Assembly: GCA_015207585.1 (NCBI GenBank)
Contig: JADEWQ010000040.1
Span: 1-47,599, forward strand
Length of the DNA stretch: 47,599 nt
Reading direction: 5' to 3'
Source: Pleurocapsales cyanobacterium LEGE 06147
GTDB lineage: Bacteria > Cyanobacteriota > Cyanobacteriia > Cyanobacteriales > Xenococcaceae
Part shown: positions 44,344-47,599 of the stretch, one piece after another
Layout of the letters: the number at the start of each line of letters is the position of its first letter
Position numbering within the stretch: the first letter of the stretch is position 1
Position numbers and translations under genes: made by a program
The notes under the pieces: model-generated
The model's database searches: none
What the model was told of the DNA's origin: nothing
Seen by the model: only the letters and a program-made list of their open reading frames with translations

Positions 44344-45444
44344 TTAACCATGGCTAGGGAGCACGGGAGCTGTTAGAGTTATAGGGCTCGCCTCGCCGGC
44401 TGCTAAGTCTAGCGGAAAGTTATGCGCATTGCGCTCATGCATCACCTCAAAGCCTAGGTTGGCACGGTTCAACACATCTGCCCAAGTAGCGATCGCGCGA
44501 CCTTGAGCATCCAGCACGGACTGATTGAAATTGAAGCCATTGAGATTGAAGGCCATGGTGCAGATACCTAGGGAGGTGAACCAGATCCCAATGACTGGCC
44601 AAGCAGCAAAGACAAAATGAAGGGTGCGACTGTTTGCTTCAGCACCTAGAACTTCATTTGTCCGTCCGAGCAAGCGACCGAGATAACCATGAGCTGCCAC
44701 AATGTTGTAGGTTTCTTCCTCTTGACCGAACTTGTAACCGTAGTTCTGAGACTCAATTTCAGTCGTCTCGCGCACCAGAGAGGAGGTTACTAAAGAGCCA
44801 TGTAAGGCAGAGAGTAATGCACCACCAAATACACCTGCCACGCCAAGCATATGGAACGGATGCATCAGGATATTGTGCTCAGCTTGGAAGACAAACATGA
44901 AGTTAAAGGTGCCACTTATGCCCAGGGGCATACCATCTGAGAAAGACCCTTGTCCGATGGGGTAGATGAGGAATACAGAAGTGGCAGCTGCTAAGGGAGC
45001 GCTATAGGCAACACAAATCCAAGGACGCATGCCTAAGCGATAGCTAAGCTCCCACTGACGACCCAGGTAGCAGAAGCAACCAATGAGGAAATGAAAGACG
45101 ATTAACTGATAGGGTCCGCCATTGTAGAGCCACTCATCCAAAGAGGCTGCCTCCCAAATAGGATAAAAGTGCAGACCAATGGCATTGGAGCTAGGAACAA
45201 CCGCACCAGTAATAATATTATTGCCGTAAAGCAGGGAGCCAGAAACCGGCTCGCGAATGCCATCGATGTCTACTGGCGGAGCAGCAATGAAGGCGATGAT
45301 GAAACAGGTGGTAGCCGTCAAGAGAGTGGGAATCATCAACACGCCGAACCAACCTATGTACAGTCGATTATTAGTACTAGTGACCCACTGACAAAATCGC
45401 TCCCACAGATTAGCACTCTCGCGTCTTTGTAAAGTCGCAGTCAT
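44344..45444 (-). CDS. psbA: Photosystem II D1 protein with altered QB-binding loop
   Basis: This 366-residue D1 keeps Y161, D170, E189, H190, H198, H215, E244, Y246 and H252. The C-terminal Mn-ligand block is in [14 protein letters not shown], at H336, E337, H341, D346 and A348 (standard numbering plus four). Q130 is the low-light (D1:1-like) residue. The QB-binding loop is different: after YLGRLL comes [11 protein letters not shown] before NSRTLH. Standard D1 has seven residues there (including S264 and F265); this one has eleven, with no counterpart of them, and F255 is L. So water oxidation parts look intact but QB binding should be changed. W131 and the Mn ligands exclude ChlF. The C-tail ([13 protein letters not shown]) is a CtpA-removed extension. 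Convergent with the STAND gene. Confidence 0.93.
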   Translation of the reverse strand: MTATLQRRESANLWERFCQWVTSTNNRLYIGWFGVLMIPTLLTATTCFIIAFIAAPPVDIDGIREPVSGSLLYGNNIITGAVVPSSNAIGLHFYPIWEAASLDEWLYNGGPYQLIVFHFLIGCFCYLGRQWELSYRLGMRPWICVAYSAPLAAATSVFLIYPIGQGSFSDGMPLGISGTFNFMFVFQAEHNILMHPFHMLGVAGVFGGALLSALHGSLVTSSLVRETTEIESQNYGYKFGQEEETYNIVAAHGYLGRLLGRTNEVLGAEANSRTLHFVFAAWPVIGIWFTSLGICTMAFNLNGFNFNQSVLDAQGRAIATWADVLNRANLGFEVMHERNAHNFPLDLAAGEASPITLTAPVLPSHG

Positions 45445-45480
45445 AATTGCAATAATTCCGTTGCACTACTTTGAACAATT

Positions 45481-45511
45481 AGGTTGTTATCAATCAATTC
45501 ATTAACAACCT
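45481..45511 (-). promoter_or_regulatory. Inverted repeat upstream of psbA
   Basis: aggttgtta (45481-45489) and taacaacct (45503-45511) form a perfect 9-bp stem with a 13-base loop. The stem begins 37 bp from the psbA start codon, so it would be in the 5' leader or over the promoter. It may act on mRNA stability or translation, or as an operator. Confidence 0.5.
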
Positions 45512-45548
45512 TTGAAAAAATCTTATTAAAGTTAATTCACTTTTGTCA

Positions 45549-45610
45549 GTTACTAACTAGTTATAATTTGAAGGTAGTAACTTGTTTTTAACATTAAAAA
45601 AGTTAGTAAC
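45549..45610 (-). promoter_or_regulatory. Repeated tagtaac motif upstream of psbA
   Basis: The 7-mer tagtaac occurs at 45575-45581 and 45604-45610, with its reverse complement gttacta at 45549-45555. The outer pair extends to gttactaac and gttagtaac. Three copies within 62 bases, about 105-165 bp ahead of psbA, suggest a regulator binding array. Confidence 0.45.
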
Positions 45611-45736
45611 TTTTTGGTATTTTGGGCAGCGAGACGAATCTGGTTAAATAACTAAAATATGAAGCAATAAACTCTACTAAATTTAAGATTTTGTTGCAAC
45701 CAATTTAGATTTTTGATTAAGTACTAAATCGGGAGA

Positions 45737-46613
45737 TTGATAAGAATTATTGCTCTTGTTGTTCATACTTGGCGATCGCTTTTAGCAGATAAGAATACGA
45801 TCGAGAACTACTACGGTAATCTTTCGTTTGATGTGAATCCGCGCAACAACCTCAGTTTAGATATCTCCAAAATAACAAGTCGTCGTGGGTTGCTTTACTT
45901 CGGCTTTCCGTTGCAGCGCGATCGCCTCGATCGTGATGCACTAAATATCGGATTATCTTGGCAATCAATGCTGGGTCAAGGGGAAGACTCAGAATTAAAA
46001 ACTACCCTGTCTTTTAACCAAGATTACTTTAACACCTACGGTCCTACGCGAAATATTTTCTACCGAACTGGAACTCTCAACTCGCGGGCACTTAACGGCA
46101 GATTAGAGCACAACTGGCAGACCGCTGGGGTGTAGAGACGATCGCCTCGGCATCAGTGAGGGACAGTGGGAAAATGTGGGTTTAGTTAGTACAAATGGAC
46201 TAGAAGTGGCACTGAATTGAAGAATTTCGCCACAATGGACTACTTTTCTGAACTATACTTATACCGATGCAGAAATTGAAACTGGTCCGCAGCGGGGTTT
46301 GCAGTTTGCTCTCATTCCTTATTCCGTCGCTCAATGGGGAATAGGTTATACTTCTCCTGGTGACTGGCGAGTCAACCTATATGCAAATTACTATAGTGGT
46401 GCGCGACGAGCACTCTTTACCAATCCAGAAGACACGATTACAGACTTTTCACCTCCTTGGATTAGTTTTGATTTAGGACTGCAAATCCCTATCTTCGAGA
46501 GAGTGCAGCTAACAGTTTTCTTGGAAAATTTAACAGGCAATACTTACGAGAAAGCTCATAGAATTTACCAACCTGGTTTGACTTTTCGGCTCGGTCTTCA
46601 GTCAGCTTTTTAA
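45737..46613 (+). pseudogene. Decayed TonB-dependent outer-membrane receptor
   Basis: Two frames together spell the C-terminal beta-barrel of a TonB-dependent receptor, normally over 650 residues. The first (to 46135) has barrel strands such as YYGNLSFDVNPRNNLSLDI and LKTTLSFNQDYFNTYG. After a frameshift near 46120 and a further switch, the end appears: TTFLNYTYTDAEIETGPQ, then YSVAQWGIGYTSPGDWRVN, then VFLENLTGNTYEKAHRIYQPG and a final aromatic, F. A TGA stop at 46218-46220 interrupts it. The plug and N-terminal barrel are missing. It once imported siderophores or similar; none of the transport partners is here. Confidence 0.8.
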
Positions 46614-46762
46614 CTATTTATTAAAAACATAAAAATACTCTCTTCTGAAAAATCGGCAAGAAATATTAAGAAGTGGATGAACGCTTGTCATTAAAAAATT
46701 ACTATTTAGAAACGAGCTAATAGTAGACCGCAATGATTTTGATAGGTTGTGATTGACGCTCC

Positions 46763-46809
46763 AGACGCGGAGATAAAAATTACCCGTCCTAATTGCTGTA
46801 GTGGACTAC
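46763..46809 (-). repeat. Dispersed repeat, copy B
   Basis: The reverse complement matches 19684-19730 across the core gacgggtaattttt and ccgcgtct. It lies between the TonB-receptor relic and the TerB-like gene. Confidence 0.6.
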
Positions 46810-46896
46810 CAGTATAATACGCTATCTACTTTCTTAATTAAATCGAGCTGAAAACGACTGCACTCTTTGTGAAATCATTAAAAGGACCATTTTCTG

Positions 46897-47322
46897 ATGC
46901 CAGAGCAAAAAGATACTTCCGTCAAACAATTGTTTAAAATTCTCATCGGTGCTGCCTGGATTGATGGCACTATTCAACCCCAAGAGATAGTATATTTACA
47001 TCAAATGGCTAGGGAAATTGGGGTTGCCAATGACCCAGAAGTTCAATCGTTGTTATCGCAAACACAGCCAGTAAAACCAGAAAATTGTTATCGCTGGCTA
47101 GAAGACTACTTAGGTGCTCATCCGGCTCAGGAAGATTACGATCGCTTACTCGAAGCCATAGGTGGGTTAATTTATAGTGATAATAATGTAGAGACTGAAG
47201 AAGCTAAACTTTTAACCCAGTTACAGTCTCTTTCTCCAACCGATCGATCGGGGCGATCGGTTTTTGACCAACTTCTGCACGGGATTCAGAAGCTTTATCG
47301 GCAGAGCATGCCGAAGAATTAA
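46897..47322 (+). CDS. TerB-like protein
   Basis: This 141-residue helical protein has the TerB/DjlA-type layout. One half holds ILIGAAWIDGTIQPQEIVYL and the other LLEAIGGLIYSDNNVETEEA, each with the acidic D-G-x-I/x-x-x-E style loop that may bind metal. TerB proteins are linked to tellurite and stress resistance, but in cyanobacteria the role is unproven. The start at 46897 follows a weak aaagga 9 bp upstream. It is transcribed alone. Confidence 0.75.
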   Translation: MPEQKDTSVKQLFKILIGAAWIDGTIQPQEIVYLHQMAREIGVANDPEVQSLLSQTQPVKPENCYRWLEDYLGAHPAQEDYDRLLEAIGGLIYSDNNVETEEAKLLTQLQSLSPTDRSGRSVFDQLLHGIQKLYRQSMPKN

Positions 47323-47367
47323 ATTAAATGAGGTAACAACTGTCTATGGAAGTTTGACTTTCCCAAT

Positions 47368-47475
47368 TTAGTAATACAAATTCATCACCGCTTCAAATGC
47401 CCAGTGCTCGGGGGATAAATCGGTAAAAGGAATCGGTTTAGTATCTATTTGAGAAGTAGTGTCGCTTTTTTCTTC
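47368..47475 (-). pseudogene. SLH domain fragment
   Basis: On the minus strand FTDLSPEHWAFEAVMNLYY, followed by a stop at 47368-47370, matches the first half of an S-layer homology motif (F-x-D-x-x-x-H-W-A). SLH proteins anchor to cell-wall polymers. The frame continues upstream only as low-complexity residues and no start is evident, so this looks like a broken end. Confidence 0.4.
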
Positions 47476-47496
47476 ATCTCTCCGCCTCCGTGGAGA

Positions 47497-47530
47497 CCCT
47501 CGCCATAGCTGTACTCAGCTTGGCGAAGGG
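47497..47530. repeat. Intergenic hairpin near window end
   Basis: ccctcgccatagct (47497-47510) and agcttggcgaaggg (47517-47530) pair nearly perfectly, with one bulge on each arm, around a 6-base loop. It is beyond the TerB gene by 175 bp and is of unknown role; it may be a terminator or a dispersed palindrome. Confidence 0.45.
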
Positions 47531-47599
47531 AGGAAACGGAGGGCAGGAATTAATTGGCATATTTTGTCCTCCATGTGTTGTAGGTTAAGAAGTTAATAT

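Noticed and set aside
44344-45444. psbA variant as ChlF (chlorophyll f synthase)
   Set aside because: ChlF lacks the Mn ligands and has changes at 130-131; here Q130-W131 and all Mn ligands are kept.

Overview
The window is a cyanobacterial chromosome segment. It carries photosystem II genes (psbA, psb28), the cytochrome b6f subunit petG, cytochrome cM, a Tab2-type RNA-binding protein and several cyanobacteria-only families. The HIP1 octamer GCGATCGC occurs throughout, coding GC is modest and intergenic DNA is AT-rich. I cannot fix the genus. No rRNA, tRNA, CRISPR array or prophage was seen.

Layout. 1-8.0 kb: a GT2-GtrA glycosyltransferase with a truncated TnpB just upstream, an FHA protein, holB, menE, a PEP-CTERM protein and tab2. 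8.0-10.5 kb is a decay zone. It holds a structured region I read as an orphan HEARO/IscB omega-RNA, an arginase-fold fragment, two histidine kinase relics and, between the relics, an intact Phd/PIN toxin-antitoxin pair. 10.5-17.5 kb: HAD phosphatase, an alpha/beta-hydrolase without its expected catalytic residues, an HMA-like protein, a TIGR02652-type/VOC pair, an Eis-like acetyltransferase and psb28. 17.7-25.2 kb: a small membrane protein, a TPR protein whose 3' end overlaps ndk antisense, ddl, DUF427, a FimT-like pilin with a solitary AbrB protein, an NCS2 purine permease and hypA-hypB. 25.3-33.9 kb: a DUF255 protein, panD, a response regulator-sensor kinase-nadE run, egtD and a DUF1400 protein. 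33.9-37.7 kb: a twice-deleted cytochrome P450 relic, cytM, petG, tsaE and a DnaJ-TPR membrane protein. 38.0-44.2 kb: a tight three-gene run of MFS transporter, GT4 glycosyltransferase and a 1209-residue NB-ARC/WD40 STAND protein. 44.3-47.6 kb: an unusual psbA, a decayed TonB-dependent receptor, a TerB-like gene and an SLH fragment.

How the genes fit together. Most are single housekeeping genes with short local operons: hypA-hypB for nickel insertion, the two-component pair running into nadE, and the MFS-GT4-STAND run with 6-bp spacing and then a 4-bp overlap. Pseudogenes, OMEGA-type relics (TnpB and putative IscB RNA) and dispersed repeats cluster in a few zones.

The strongest points for follow-up are: a D1 protein that keeps all oxygen-evolving ligands but has its QB-binding loop replaced and lengthened by four residues; the orphan HEARO-like RNA; the operon ending in a STAND/WD40 protein with an internal 24-bp duplication; and the toxin-antitoxin pair bracketed by about 100-bp imperfect direct repeats derived from histidine kinase genes.
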